A stretch of 11,394 nucleotides of DNA from positions 1 to 11,394 of the forward strand of contig JAFDKD010000042.1 in NCBI GenBank assembly GCA_019307165.1, given 5' to 3'. Positions within the stretch are counted from its first letter, which is position 1. Each line of letters starts with the position of its first letter. Below the pieces are notes generated by a model. The model did not search any database. It saw nothing but the letters and a program-made list of their open reading frames with translations, and was not told where the DNA came from. Positions 1 through 6,388 of the stretch are shown here, in pieces. Origin of the DNA: Deltaproteobacteria bacterium. GTDB taxonomy: Bacteria; Desulfobacterota; DSM-4660; Desulfatiglandales; Desulfatiglandaceae. The position numbers and the translations under genes were made by a program.

Positions 1-54
1 CACTTGAATGTCACAACCCGCCTTGCATCCAAAGGAATCTACTAAACAAGATCG

Positions 55-99
55 GAATTGGCTGGAGTAAGGATCGCTGAATATGCCTTTTTCCGACTC
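55..99 (-). pseudogene. DUF362 gene fragment (internal piece)
   Basis: Read on the minus strand this stretch encodes ESEKGIFSDPYSSQF. The intact DUF362 protein at 7703-8908 has ETEKGVFSDPYTSQF at residues 310-324, so 12 of 15 residues match and all three changes are conservative (S/T, V/I, S/T). At DNA level 37 of 45 bases match 7937-7981. Similarity stops abruptly on both sides, and there is no start codon or surrounding DUF362 sequence. It is best read as a leftover piece of a second, diverged DUF362 gene. A short chance match is possible but unlikely given the protein-conserving pattern of changes. Confidence 0.6.
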
Positions 100-208
100 C
101 CGGTATCCCAAAGAATAGCAGGTTGCCATGCCTTTGAAAAGAAGTATGGGGCGTGGAGTTCCCAAGGGTCTTAGAAGGAGCGATCTGCTGCTGCCATATT
201 TCTACCAT

Positions 209-263
209 TTTATTCCATCTGCAAAACCTGGCCCAGAGGACCAGGTTTTGCAGATGGAATAAA
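209..263. repeat. Perfect inverted repeat, 23-bp arms, 9-nt loop
   Basis: Bases 209-231 are the exact reverse complement of 241-263, with a 9-nt spacer (232-240). The arms are AT-rich at the outer end and end in CCTGG/CCAGG at the loop. No T-tract follows on either strand, so it does not look like an intrinsic terminator. It lies between two gene fragments. Possible origins are a palindromic mobile-element end, a miniature element, or a recombination scar. The structure is certain; its origin is not. Confidence 0.9.
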
Positions 264-344
264 TTGACAGGTACTGGGAGTTGATGTAACATTACAGGAT
301 GCCTAGACAAGCCAGCCTGGACGCGCCCGATGTTTTGCACCACT

Positions 345-440
345 CCCGGAAAAAATTTTATCGTTGTCGACCTGAAGGCGGAGAATCAGGACGGAGAGTT
401 GCTCGGCCTGGGCCAGGTCGAGGTCGTTTTTCCGGATTGA
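345..440 (+). pseudogene. 3' remnant of a MaoC-like hydratase gene
   Basis: These 31 codons plus TGA begin PGKNFIVVDLKAENQDG and end EVVFPD. The match to the last 31 residues of the intact hydratase at 1113-1550 is 23 of 31, and the stop codon aligns exactly. The upstream ~115 codons of the family, including the catalytic Asp/His motif, are absent. An in-frame ATG at 330 would give a 36-residue peptide, but its first residues are unrelated to the family and no Shine-Dalgarno sequence precedes it. It is therefore a truncated gene end. It is closer to the 1113-1550 copy than to 2562-2996, which suggests a former third unit of the tandem cluster. Confidence 0.85.
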
Positions 441-449
441 GATGAATAT

Positions 450-479
450 TTGATTTTGTCCGATTGTGAGCGATAAATT
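450..479 (+). promoter_or_regulatory. Possible promoter for the first hydratase pair
   Basis: A TTGATT box (450-455) and TAAATT (474-479) lie 18 bp apart, a tolerable sigma70-type arrangement about 35 bp upstream of the start at 513. The boxes are imperfect and the region is AT-rich, so this is tentative. Confidence 0.3.
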
Positions 480-512
480 GGAATCGGATCTTTAAGTTCA
501 AGGAGGGAGAAG

Positions 513-1091
513 ATGGGCGGCATCAATTTTGAGCGTTTTTTTGAGACCGAGAAACAAAGGATATTCGGTACGGACTTCTTCGCGGACGCCGAAGACTATG
601 AAGCCTGGGATGAGATCGATTTCGAATCCGAAGAAGACATTCCGGGAGAACAGACCTTCGAGGTGAAGGCCGAAGACATGACGTTTTATGCGGCCGGGGT
701 CCTCGATGACAATCCTCTCATGACAGACGAGGAATATGCCAAAAATTCCCCGTATGGGGAACTGTTTCCGCACCCGATCTTCCTGACCCAGATTGCATTC
801 TGGTGCATTGGGGTCAAAGGTCGCGGAAACTGGATCAGAACGCCGGGAGCCCGCAATCCGGGCCAGGATATCGAGATTTATGAGCCTTTTCGAGTGGGTG
901 AGACCATTCACATCAAAATGCGGCCCCATGACCGGTGGATTAAAAGAAAGAAATACTACCTGAACTATAAGATCGACTTTTACAATCAGGACAACGTAAA
1001 AAAGGCCACGTGGATCGTTGAGTTGATTCTTCCTAAATCAAAGGAAGACATCAGGAAGTTCCTTCAAGGAATTCGCGGCGTCGAGGTCTGA
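513..1091 (+). CDS. MaoC-like hydratase, non-catalytic-type subunit (copy 1)
   Basis: A 192-residue hot-dog-fold protein of the MaoC N-terminal / FAS1-like dehydratase type. The hydratase-2 signature region is present at residues 64-70 (LDDNPLM). The conserved Asp and Asn-Pro are kept, but the position that carries the catalytic His in active MaoC domains is Met70. A second conserved stretch, NWIRTPGARNPGQ (106-118), is shared with the paralog at 1909-2460. The start follows AAGGAGGGA at a normal distance. The next gene starts 21 bp downstream and encodes a MaoC domain with an intact Asp/His pair, so the two probably form a heteromeric (R)-specific enoyl-CoA hydratase in which this chain helps bind the acyl-CoA. 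Such split pairs are known, for example in mycobacterial HadAB and ChsH1/ChsH2. Substrate unknown. Family call firm; subunit role inferred. Confidence 0.85.
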   Translation: MGGINFERFFETEKQRIFGTDFFADAEDYEAWDEIDFESEEDIPGEQTFEVKAEDMTFYAAGVLDDNPLMTDEEYAKNSPYGELFPHPIFLTQIAFWCIGVKGRGNWIRTPGARNPGQDIEIYEPFRVGETIHIKMRPHDRWIKRKKYYLNYKIDFYNQDNVKKATWIVELILPKSKEDIRKFLQGIRGVEV

Positions 1092-1097
1092 TCCGTC

Positions 1098-1104
1098 AAG
1101 GAGG
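1098..1104 (+). promoter_or_regulatory. Ribosome binding site deciding the start at 1113
   Basis: AAGGAGG lies 8 bp before the ATG at 1113. The in-frame GTG at 1104 and ATG at 1107 overlap or abut it and are too close to be used. The paralog's conserved N-terminus also begins at this position. Confidence 0.8.
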
Positions 1105-1112
1105 TGATGCAT

Positions 1113-1550
1113 ATGGGAAATTTGACTTTTGATTCCGTTCATGTGGGAGACACCCTTCCCTCAATATCCAATACGGTCACTCAGGAAACCTTTTGGAAAA
1201 ACGCCGTGGCTTCTTTTGACTACAACCCGGTTCACTGCGATCCGGAATGGGTAGCGACGGCCCAGCCCTTTGGAATTCCCGTGACTGTAGCGCATGGCAT
1301 GATGACCATGTCTTTTATGGTCACAGTGGCAACGAATTGGGCTGTTCCTTCAATGTTGAAGGTTTCCAAGATGACCTCGAGATTCACAAAACCCGTTCCG
1401 GCGGGGACGATCGTGATCTGTTCGGGAAGCGTGACCGAGAAACATATTATCAGCCCTGGTAAAAATTTCGTGATCGTCGATCTGAAGGCGGAGAGTCAGG
1501 ATGGTGAACTGCTGGGCATGTGTGAGGCCAGGGTCGTCTTTCCGGATTGA
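1113..1550 (+). CDS. MaoC-like (R)-enoyl-CoA hydratase, catalytic subunit (copy 1)
   Basis: A 145-residue single hot-dog MaoC domain, predicted to add water to a 2-enoyl-CoA (or remove it from a 3-hydroxyacyl-CoA) in the cytoplasm. The active-site motif FDYNPVH (residues 35-41) holds the Asp36/His41 pair typical of hydratase 2, followed by the AHGMM segment (60-64) and SRFTKPVPAGT (89-99), which match the usual MaoC order. The length is normal for a one-domain MaoC protein. It is directly downstream of the partner subunit and probably co-transcribed with it. Its N-terminus (TFDSV) aligns with the second copy at 2562-2996, which supports the start chosen here. Chain length or ring specificity of the substrate cannot be deduced. 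Confidence 0.88.
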   Translation: MGNLTFDSVHVGDTLPSISNTVTQETFWKNAVASFDYNPVHCDPEWVATAQPFGIPVTVAHGMMTMSFMVTVATNWAVPSMLKVSKMTSRFTKPVPAGTIVICSGSVTEKHIISPGKNFVIVDLKAESQDGELLGMCEARVVFPD

Positions 1551-1908
1551 AGCAGGGCTTTCGGTTGACAAAACCACCTTTTGGGGCTTTTCGGAGCGAT
1601 GGGGGGACCGGAGGGGGCACGCTTCGGTCTACCGGGACCATTTAGGATAGATAACAACAGTGGCCTTTTGCCTGGGCCGAGGTAAAACTTCATATGGCCG
1701 GACGAGGCGCTCCATGCTGAATATCAACAATATAAGAAAAGGAAGAGGTGGTTCCAAAAAAATGACAATATCTCCGAGCGTGAGGCCGCGGCCATAGACG
1801 CTGTCGGCTGACTCCCGGATCAAACGGTAGGAGCAACGGTGAATATACGAAAGTTTTTGCCCGCTTGATGTCGGCGCAATATCTTGAAAACCGGGGAGGC
1901 ACTGAAAG
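1551..1908. other. Gene-free spacer between the two hydratase pairs
   Basis: These 358 bp have no supported gene. A long minus-strand reading frame crosses it into 1909-2460 but looks like a shadow of that gene. An imperfect hairpin (1777-1802) is the only structure noted. No convincing -35/-10 pair was found, although a TTGACA at 1565-1570 stands without a matching -10 box. The spacer is long for a simple operon and may be the junction of an old tandem duplication. Confidence 0.6.
1777..1802. repeat. Imperfect hairpin containing a GC palindrome
   Basis: AGCGT (1777-1781) pairs with ACGCT (1798-1802), and within it GGCCGCGGCC (1784-1793) is a perfect 10-bp palindrome. No T-tract follows. It could be a protein-binding site or a leader structure for the second hydratase pair; nothing in the sequence decides this. 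Confidence 0.4.
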
Positions 1909-2460
1909 ATGGAAGAAGACGTTCGTATTGAAGACTTCTTGACGACCCAGAAGCAAAAGGAATTTGTATATGACTTTTTTGAAAACGCCGAGGATTACGA
2001 AAAATGGGAAAATGTTGATTTTGATGAAGTGTATGAGATGGAGAGAACGTTTACCGTAACGGTGGAGGACATCAAGAATTATTCGGAAGGGATTCTCGAT
2101 GACAATCCTCTGTTCAACGATGAGGAGGTTGCCGCGAAAGGCCCATACGGGGGCCTCATCGCTCACCCCCTGTTGATGACACCCATTTCCTTTTGGATTA
2201 CGGGCGACAGTGGGCCCGGCAGCTGGATCCGGACACCCGGAGCCATAAACCCGGGCCAGACAATCGAATTCTATGAAAACATCCGCCCGGGAGACACCAT
2301 CCGCGCCAAGGCTAGATTCTACGACAAATGGATAAAGCGTGGAAAGCGATACCTGACCAATCTGACGGAGTACTATAACCAGGATAATCGACTGGTGGCT
2401 AAATGGTGGGGAACACTCATTCTTCCCCAATCGCAAGGAGGCGAATCCCATAAGTTTTAA
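1909..2460 (+). CDS. MaoC-like hydratase, non-catalytic-type subunit (copy 2)
   Basis: A 183-residue paralog of the protein at 513-1091, aligned over nearly its whole length. It shares DFF-NAEDYE near the start, ILDDNPL (62-68), SWIRTPGAINPGQ (105-117) and a C-terminal YYNQDN segment. Again Asp and Asn-Pro of the hydratase motif are kept, but the catalytic His position is Phe69. The start at 1909 follows GGGGAGG at normal spacing. It heads the second two-gene unit and probably pairs with the product of 2562-2996. The two copies are clearly diverged, so the duplication is old or the units were acquired separately, and they may act on different substrates. Confidence 0.85.
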   Translation: MEEDVRIEDFLTTQKQKEFVYDFFENAEDYEKWENVDFDEVYEMERTFTVTVEDIKNYSEGILDDNPLFNDEEVAAKGPYGGLIAHPLLMTPISFWITGDSGPGSWIRTPGAINPGQTIEFYENIRPGDTIRAKARFYDKWIKRGKRYLTNLTEYYNQDNRLVAKWWGTLILPQSQGGESHKF

Positions 2461-2521
2461 CGGCATGCACACGCCTATTGAGCCTTGCCGACATCAAAAG
2501 CAGGCCCCGGTGGGGACGGAG

Positions 2522-2541
2522 CGGGGAGAAGCCCCGGTTTT
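2522..2541 (+). terminator. Possible attenuator in the second hydratase pair
   Basis: CGGGG (2522-2526) pairs with CCCCG (2532-2536) around a 5-nt loop. A G and four Ts follow (2538-2541), giving a short intrinsic-terminator form within the 101-bp spacer between the two subunit genes and 20 bp before the second start. A competing CCCC/GGGG hairpin lies just upstream (2505-2515). The stem is short, so it may only dampen read-through or do nothing. Confidence 0.3.
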
Positions 2542-2561
2542 CCGTGAGGAGGAAGAATACA

Positions 2562-2996
2562 ATGGCTACGGTCACCTTTGACAGTGTAGAACTGGACATG
2601 GCGCTTCCGGAGGTCGTCAGGTCCGTGGACCAGCGGGTCATTACTCGAAATGCCGCGGCCTCGTTGGACTATAACCCCATACATATCAATCCCGCATGGG
2701 CCAAAGAGGTCAATCTGCTGGGCAAGGGAACGACGATCGCCCACGGCATGTGCACCTTTTCCTTCATGACGTCCGTGGTTACCGACTGGTGTTATTCAAG
2801 CGGCGCGTTCATTTCAAAGCTGGAGAGCAAGTTTATCAAACCTGTCAGACCCGGGGATACCATCACCTGCAAGGGTGTGGTCACCGAAAAACACCCTCGA
2901 CAAAAAGGAAAGAGTTTTGTGGTGATCGATTTATCAGCGGAAAACCAGACGGGTGATAAAGTGGCTGTCGCCAAGGCACGTGTCATTTTGCCCTAA
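2562..2996 (+). CDS. MaoC-like (R)-enoyl-CoA hydratase, catalytic subunit (copy 2)
   Basis: A 144-residue single-domain MaoC hydratase, paralogous to 1113-1550. The catalytic motif LDYNPIH (35-41) has Asp36 and His41, followed by IAHGM (59-63) and KFIKPVRPGDT (90-100). The frame is open upstream to a TTG at 2478, but the extra 28 residues are basic and unlike the paralog. GAGGAGG at 2546-2552 points to the ATG at 2562, and from there MATVTFDSV aligns with MGNLTFDSV of copy 1. It ends the second pair and is followed by a terminator-like hairpin. Predicted partner: the subunit encoded at 1909-2460. Confidence 0.88.
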   Translation: MATVTFDSVELDMALPEVVRSVDQRVITRNAAASLDYNPIHINPAWAKEVNLLGKGTTIAHGMCTFSFMTSVVTDWCYSSGAFISKLESKFIKPVRPGDTITCKGVVTEKHPRQKGKSFVVIDLSAENQTGDKVAVAKARVILP

Positions 2997-3046
2997 AAGG
3001 CTGCCGGAACGCGAACTGGCCCCTTTATTCCACCGGACAGCTTAAC

Positions 3047-3072
3047 GGCTCTTTGAACGGACTCAAAGGGCC
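3047..3072 (+). terminator. Terminator-like hairpin between convergent genes
   Basis: GGCTCTTTGA (3047-3056) pairs with TCAAAGGGCC (3063-3072), a 10-bp stem with one G-T wobble and a 6-nt loop, followed by TTT. It lies 50 bp after the hydratase stop and about 80 bp beyond the end of the leftward acyl-CoA synthetase gene, so it could serve both. The T-run is short, which lowers confidence. Confidence 0.5.
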
Positions 3073-3154
3073 TTTCATACCGAACGATTGAGACTATGGA
3101 TGTTGCCATATCTGATTGCGTTTCGGCTATTTTTTTCATCCCACAGAGGCCCCC

Positions 3155-4564
3155 CTATTCCTCGCTCGACAATTTTCTATGTTTCCGCCAAAGCTGATAG
3201 CGGTGGACCAAGGCATATGTCTTCATAGCACGCTCAGCCGATTCAAAAAAAGGGATGCCTGCATTACAGAACCGTTGGCCTATTTCCCGATTTGCTCCGG
3301 GCGTGCCGACCACAAGCAGGGGCTTTTTAACTGACGCATGTCCTTGAATGATCGTTTCGGACAGCCGCCGATTGGCATCCTCACCGAGCCCTGTACCTAG
3401 AAGAACAACTGCATCGACTTCCAACTCGTTTGCAACCGTCCGGACAACCTTGAGGCAGGTCTCCGGTGCCAATGAGTCTTCGCTGCCGAGGTCTATTGGA
3501 TTGAATGTGCTTTCCTTGCGCGATGATATTTCCAAATCAAAGCCGTTCGAGTCCCAGTTCGACATATCTGAAAGTCTAAGACCCTCCGTCTTGCAGGCCT
3601 CTGCGCCCGATAATGCAAGTCCTCCCGGACCGCTGACAAGGGCGAGCCTGTCACCCAGATCCGAAGGCATTAGGGAAAACCCCATCAACGCGTCAATCCA
3701 GGCTTCAAGGCCGGAAACCAGGACTCCGCCTTCGTTTCTTACCGTGCTTTCCCAGATCTCCCATGAACCCGCCAGCGCACCTGTGTGGGACGCTGCTGCC
3801 CGGCTGCCTTCAGGCGTCGTGCCCACCTTCCATAAAACAACAGGCTTGGTCACTGTCGTTTCTCTAAGTGATTTGAGGAAACCGTCACCGTCCCGAATGC
3901 CTTCGAGATAGGCCCCAATAACACCGGTATCGGAATCCGCTTTAAGATATTTGATCATTTCCATGCTGCTGACATCACACTCATTTCCAAGGCTCACAAC
4001 CTTACTGAAGTATATTCCGTTCCCTGGTCCGGAATTGCACAGGATAGTCGCTAGAGACCCACTTTGTGAAATAACACCAACCGGACCCGGGTTCATTGAA
4101 AATCCGGGATAAAATGAAATCCGGGATGCAGGGCAATACAGTCCCTGGCAGTTAGGGCCAAAAAGACGAAGTCCGGAGGCTTGAGCTTCACGAACAAGTT
4201 CTTCCTCCAAGGCTTTCCCTTCGTCACTGCCGGTTTCCCTATATCCTCCCGTGAATAGAACCGCTCCACGCACCCCTTTGGCTGCGCATTCTCTGACTAC
4301 GGACAATGCGGAATGATTCGGGACCAGAATAACCGCCAAGTCTACGGGATGAGGTATTTCCATTACACTGGGATATGTCTTGAGGCCTTCGATTTCCGTT
4401 GTCTTGCGGTTGACAGGATAGATAGCCCCCTCAAATCCGCTTTCCACCAAAGCCGTCAAAAAAATCTTACCCATTTTTGATCCTCTTGGCAGTCCGACAA
4501 GGGCCACGGATTCCGGATGAAAGATGGCATCAAGCTGAATTTTTGTATCTTGGCGTCCATACAT
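3155..4564 (-). CDS. NDP-forming acyl-CoA synthetase, alpha-type chain only
   Basis: A 469-residue protein of the ADP-forming acetyl-CoA synthetase / succinyl-CoA ligase-like superfamily. These enzymes interconvert acyl-CoA + NDP + Pi with acid + CoA + NTP. It has an N-terminal CoA-binding Rossmann domain (SVALVG at 19-24, YPVNRK at 49-54), GPNCQG (136-141), the SQSGS turn (166-170), the conserved YLEGI (219-223) and SHTGALAG (259-266). His260 of the last motif is expected to be the phosphorylated histidine. Fused members of the family run to about 700 residues; here the ATP-grasp (beta) part is absent and no beta gene lies in the window. The start codon has only a weak upstream purine run. 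It is transcribed divergently from the HTH gene and convergently with the hydratases. It could work with a distant beta subunit, or use the thioester for another purpose. Family firm, substrate unknown. Confidence 0.88.
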   Translation of the reverse strand: MYGRQDTKIQLDAIFHPESVALVGLPRGSKMGKIFLTALVESGFEGAIYPVNRKTTEIEGLKTYPSVMEIPHPVDLAVILVPNHSALSVVRECAAKGVRGAVLFTGGYRETGSDEGKALEEELVREAQASGLRLFGPNCQGLYCPASRISFYPGFSMNPGPVGVISQSGSLATILCNSGPGNGIYFSKVVSLGNECDVSSMEMIKYLKADSDTGVIGAYLEGIRDGDGFLKSLRETTVTKPVVLWKVGTTPEGSRAAASHTGALAGSWEIWESTVRNEGGVLVSGLEAWIDALMGFSLMPSDLGDRLALVSGPGGLALSGAEACKTEGLRLSDMSNWDSNGFDLEISSRKESTFNPIDLGSEDSLAPETCLKVVRTVANELEVDAVVLLGTGLGEDANRRLSETIIQGHASVKKPLLVVGTPGANREIGQRFCNAGIPFFESAERAMKTYALVHRYQLWRKHRKLSSEE

Positions 4565-4883
4565 GATTGTCGCTCTATGAAAAGTAACTGATGTTAAAAA
4601 AATATTTCAGTTTCCAATGAATTCGGTTGGGATGCCGTATGCTGCAGGTATTCCTGAATGTCTTTTACAACTGATTGAAAATTGTATCATTTAACCGCTG
4701 GAAATGGTAATATAAAAAATTTCGGGCGTTCGACTGAACTGCCCATGCTTTTCTGCAGATTTTTGCCTTACACCTCAAGGGCCCTCTGCAAGGCGCCGCA
4801 TAACGGGCTCTCCGGGCATGGTCCCCATGCATGGGTTTGCTTCAGCACGATATATTTCCGGAACCTTGAAATAGGAGGGTATC
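4565..4883. other. Divergent intergenic region, acyl-CoA synthetase / HTH gene
   Basis: These 319 bp must hold the promoters for both flanking genes. The left half is AT-rich, with boxes such as TATCAT and TAATAT around 4680-4715, but no pair with good spacing stood out. The right half contains a 12-bp palindrome. An open plus-strand frame beginning at 4682 runs into the HTH gene in another frame and has no recognisable content, so it is not called. Confidence 0.6.
4824..4835. promoter_or_regulatory. 12-bp palindrome, candidate operator
   Basis: CCCATGCATGGG is a perfect palindrome 48 bp before the HTH gene's start. An overlapping inverted repeat, GCATGG (4816-4821) with CCATGC (4825-4830), shares its left half. 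The position suits an operator for autoregulation, but no binding protein can be named from sequence. Confidence 0.35.
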
Positions 4884-5054
4884 ATGGCCGAAATCATGAC
4901 AACCAAAGAAATCGCCAAGTATCTGAGACTTCATGAAATCACAATATGCAAGTACGCTGCGGAAGGCAAAATTCCAGCCATTCGCATTGGCCGTCGGGTT
5001 TGGCGTTTTGACAAGGAAGCCATAGACAACTGGATTCGGGACGCAGGCAAATAG
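4884..5054 (+). CDS. Small excisionase-type HTH DNA-binding protein
   Basis: This 56-residue protein is an almost pure winged-helix domain of the MerR-like / excisionase HTH_17 type. TTKEIAKYLRLHEITICKYA (6-25) forms the helix-turn-helix. GKIPAIRIGRRVWRFDKEAI (28-47) is the characteristic wing with its IG-R-W-F pattern, and DNWI follows. AGGAGGGT is well placed 3 bp before the ATG. Such stand-alone proteins act as transcription regulators or as recombination directionality factors. No integrase, attachment site or phage gene is nearby, so a regulatory role for the divergent acyl-CoA synthetase gene or the downstream flavoprotein gene is the more economical reading, though it is inferred. The family match is strong. 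Confidence 0.85.
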   Translation: MAEIMTTKEIAKYLRLHEITICKYAAEGKIPAIRIGRRVWRFDKEAIDNWIRDAGK

Positions 5055-5099
5055 TCAGATGTATTTTCTGCGCCGGGCCCTCGCTCAAAATCCATAGAG

Positions 5100-5113
5100 C
5101 CGCTAAACAGCGG
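5100..5113 (+). terminator. Weak hairpin after the HTH gene
   Basis: CCGCT (5100-5104) pairs with AGCGG (5109-5113) around a 4-nt loop and is followed by GGTGTTTATT. The stem is short and the T-run broken, so at most it is a weak terminator between the HTH gene and the flavoprotein gene. Confidence 0.2.
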
Positions 5114-5157
5114 GGTGTTTATTCCATACCGTGAGGCTCCAGTGGGGCCCTAATAAT

Positions 5158-5161
5158 GAGG
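5158..5161 (+). promoter_or_regulatory. Ribosome binding site deciding the start at 5167
   Basis: GAGG lies 5 bp before the ATG at 5167. The in-frame GTG at 5131 lacks a comparable site, and its 12 extra residues are not part of the OYE fold. Confidence 0.6.
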
Positions 5162-5166
5162 TTGCA

Positions 5167-6276
5167 ATGAGTATATTGTTCCAACCCATGAAAATAAGGA
5201 GTATGGAGTTACGAAACCGATTCGTCAGGTCAGCAACATGTGACTGCTTGGCGGATGGAACCGGTCATGTCTCTGAGAAGCAGATCAAGATATTCGTGGA
5301 ACTTGCCAAGGGCGGGGTTGGGTTAATCGTAACCGGCATCGCTTACGTTCATCATTCCGGTCAAATCTTAACGAATCAGAACTCTATCGCCGGTGATGAT
5401 TGCATAGCAGGCTTCAAAAAACTGACCGCCAATGTTCACGATCAGGGTGGAAAGGTTGCTCTTCAGCTGTTTCATGGCGGTAGAGACCGAGCAGAATTTC
5501 TTAGAGGTAAGAATGAACAGGCTATAGCTCCATCGTTTATCCAAAATGATCCTTATTTTACAGAAGAATATCGTTCAATGACCCAAGATGAAATTTGGGA
5601 TATTATCGGCGCATTCGGCGATGGAGCAAAAAGGGCCGGAGAGGCCGGATTTGACGCCGTTCAACTTCACGCGGCGCATGCTTTTCTGCCGAGCCAATTT
5701 CTTTCACCATATACAAATCGTCGTAGCGACGAATGGGGCGGCTCCCTGGAAAATCGCCTTCGCTTTCACCGTGAAATATATCAGGACATCAGGGCAAAGG
5801 TCGGTGCAGATTACCCGGTGCTTATAAAGCTTGGTGTTCAAGATGGATTTCCGGGAGGCCTTGAGTTTTCGGAGGGAAAGCAAGCGGCCAGGCTCCTTTC
5901 CCAGTGGGGTTATGATGCCTTAGAAATCAGCCAGGGGTTGCGGGGCGAATGGTATGAGGGTACCGAATTCCGCTCTAAAATCGACTGCCTGGACCGTGAG
6001 GGCTATTTTCGAAATTGGTGCAAAGAGGTGAAAAGTGAGGTAAACGTGCCTACTATAATGGTAGGTGGCCTGAGGACATTTGAACTCATGGAAGAGGTTA
6101 TCGAAAAATGCGAGGCGGATTTCGTTTCGTTAAGTCGTCCCCTTATAAAGGAACCCGGCATTATAAATGAATGGAAAAGCGGTAATCGCCACGGGGCAAC
6201 ATGTATATCATGTAATATGTGCCTGGAAGCGCTCCGAGATGGTGAGGAACTGCAGTGCAAGCAGCAAGCATCTTAA
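5167..6276 (+). CDS. Old Yellow Enzyme-family NADH:flavin oxidoreductase
   Basis: A 369-residue FMN TIM-barrel enzyme related to the N-terminal part of 2,4-dienoyl-CoA reductase, predicted to reduce an activated C=C bond. The start is the typical LFQPMKIRSMELRNRFVRSA (4-23). QLFHGGR (100-106), the HAAH pair (168-171), FLSPYTNRRSDEWGGSLENR (178-197) and the phosphate-binding VGGLRT (299-304) are all family hallmarks. Near the C-terminus, Cys346, Cys349, Cys352 and Cys364 form a C-x2-C-x2-C-x11-C set, close to the 4Fe-4S motif of FadH-type reductases (C-x2-C-x3-C-x11-C). The protein ends there, lacking the FAD/NAD(P)H module of full-length dienoyl-CoA reductases (about 670 residues). Electrons may therefore come from a partner, for which the iron-sulfur protein at 6489-7619 is an obvious neighbour. 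Family firm; dienoyl-CoA activity inferred. Confidence 0.9.
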   Translation: MSILFQPMKIRSMELRNRFVRSATCDCLADGTGHVSEKQIKIFVELAKGGVGLIVTGIAYVHHSGQILTNQNSIAGDDCIAGFKKLTANVHDQGGKVALQLFHGGRDRAEFLRGKNEQAIAPSFIQNDPYFTEEYRSMTQDEIWDIIGAFGDGAKRAGEAGFDAVQLHAAHAFLPSQFLSPYTNRRSDEWGGSLENRLRFHREIYQDIRAKVGADYPVLIKLGVQDGFPGGLEFSEGKQAARLLSQWGYDALEISQGLRGEWYEGTEFRSKIDCLDREGYFRNWCKEVKSEVNVPTIMVGGLRTFELMEEVIEKCEADFVSLSRPLIKEPGIINEWKSGNRHGATCISCNMCLEALRDGEELQCKQQAS

Positions 6277-6359
6277 GAGAGTAAATAATAAGAAAGATTC
6301 CAAAGGACGGTGTTGAGGATTCCAATCGCATAAGGCCGGAGATTTTCAAATATGCCGTA

Positions 6360-6388
6360 TTGACACACATGATCTTTTGAACTAAATT
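6360..6388 (+). promoter_or_regulatory. Sigma70-type promoter for the iron-sulfur protein gene
   Basis: A perfect TTGACA (6360-6365) and TAAATT (6383-6388, 4 of 6 consensus) are separated by exactly 17 bp, about 100 bp before the start at 6489. This implies that the gene can be transcribed separately from the flavoprotein gene, with a ~95-nt leader. Confidence 0.6.

Noticed and set aside
11..343. 110-codon minus-strand open frame across the left end
   Set aside because: No recognisable domain, it runs through the perfect hairpin, and the DUF362 similarity lies in a different frame of the same strand.
330..440. Possible 36-residue gene using the ATG at 330
   Set aside because: No Shine-Dalgarno sequence, unrelated first residues, and the rest is only the tail of a MaoC domain without its active site.
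1690..2472. 260-codon minus-strand frame over the second hydratase pair
   Set aside because: It overlaps a well-supported gene with homology and a ribosome binding site; the composition looks like an antisense shadow.
4682..4936. 84-codon plus-strand frame before the HTH gene
   Set aside because: It overlaps the HTH gene in another frame, lacks a ribosome binding site and has no recognisable content.
209..5126. The string TTTATTCCA recurring at 209, 3023 and 5118 as a dispersed repeat
   Set aside because: It is only nine bases, with different flanks each time; chance is sufficient.
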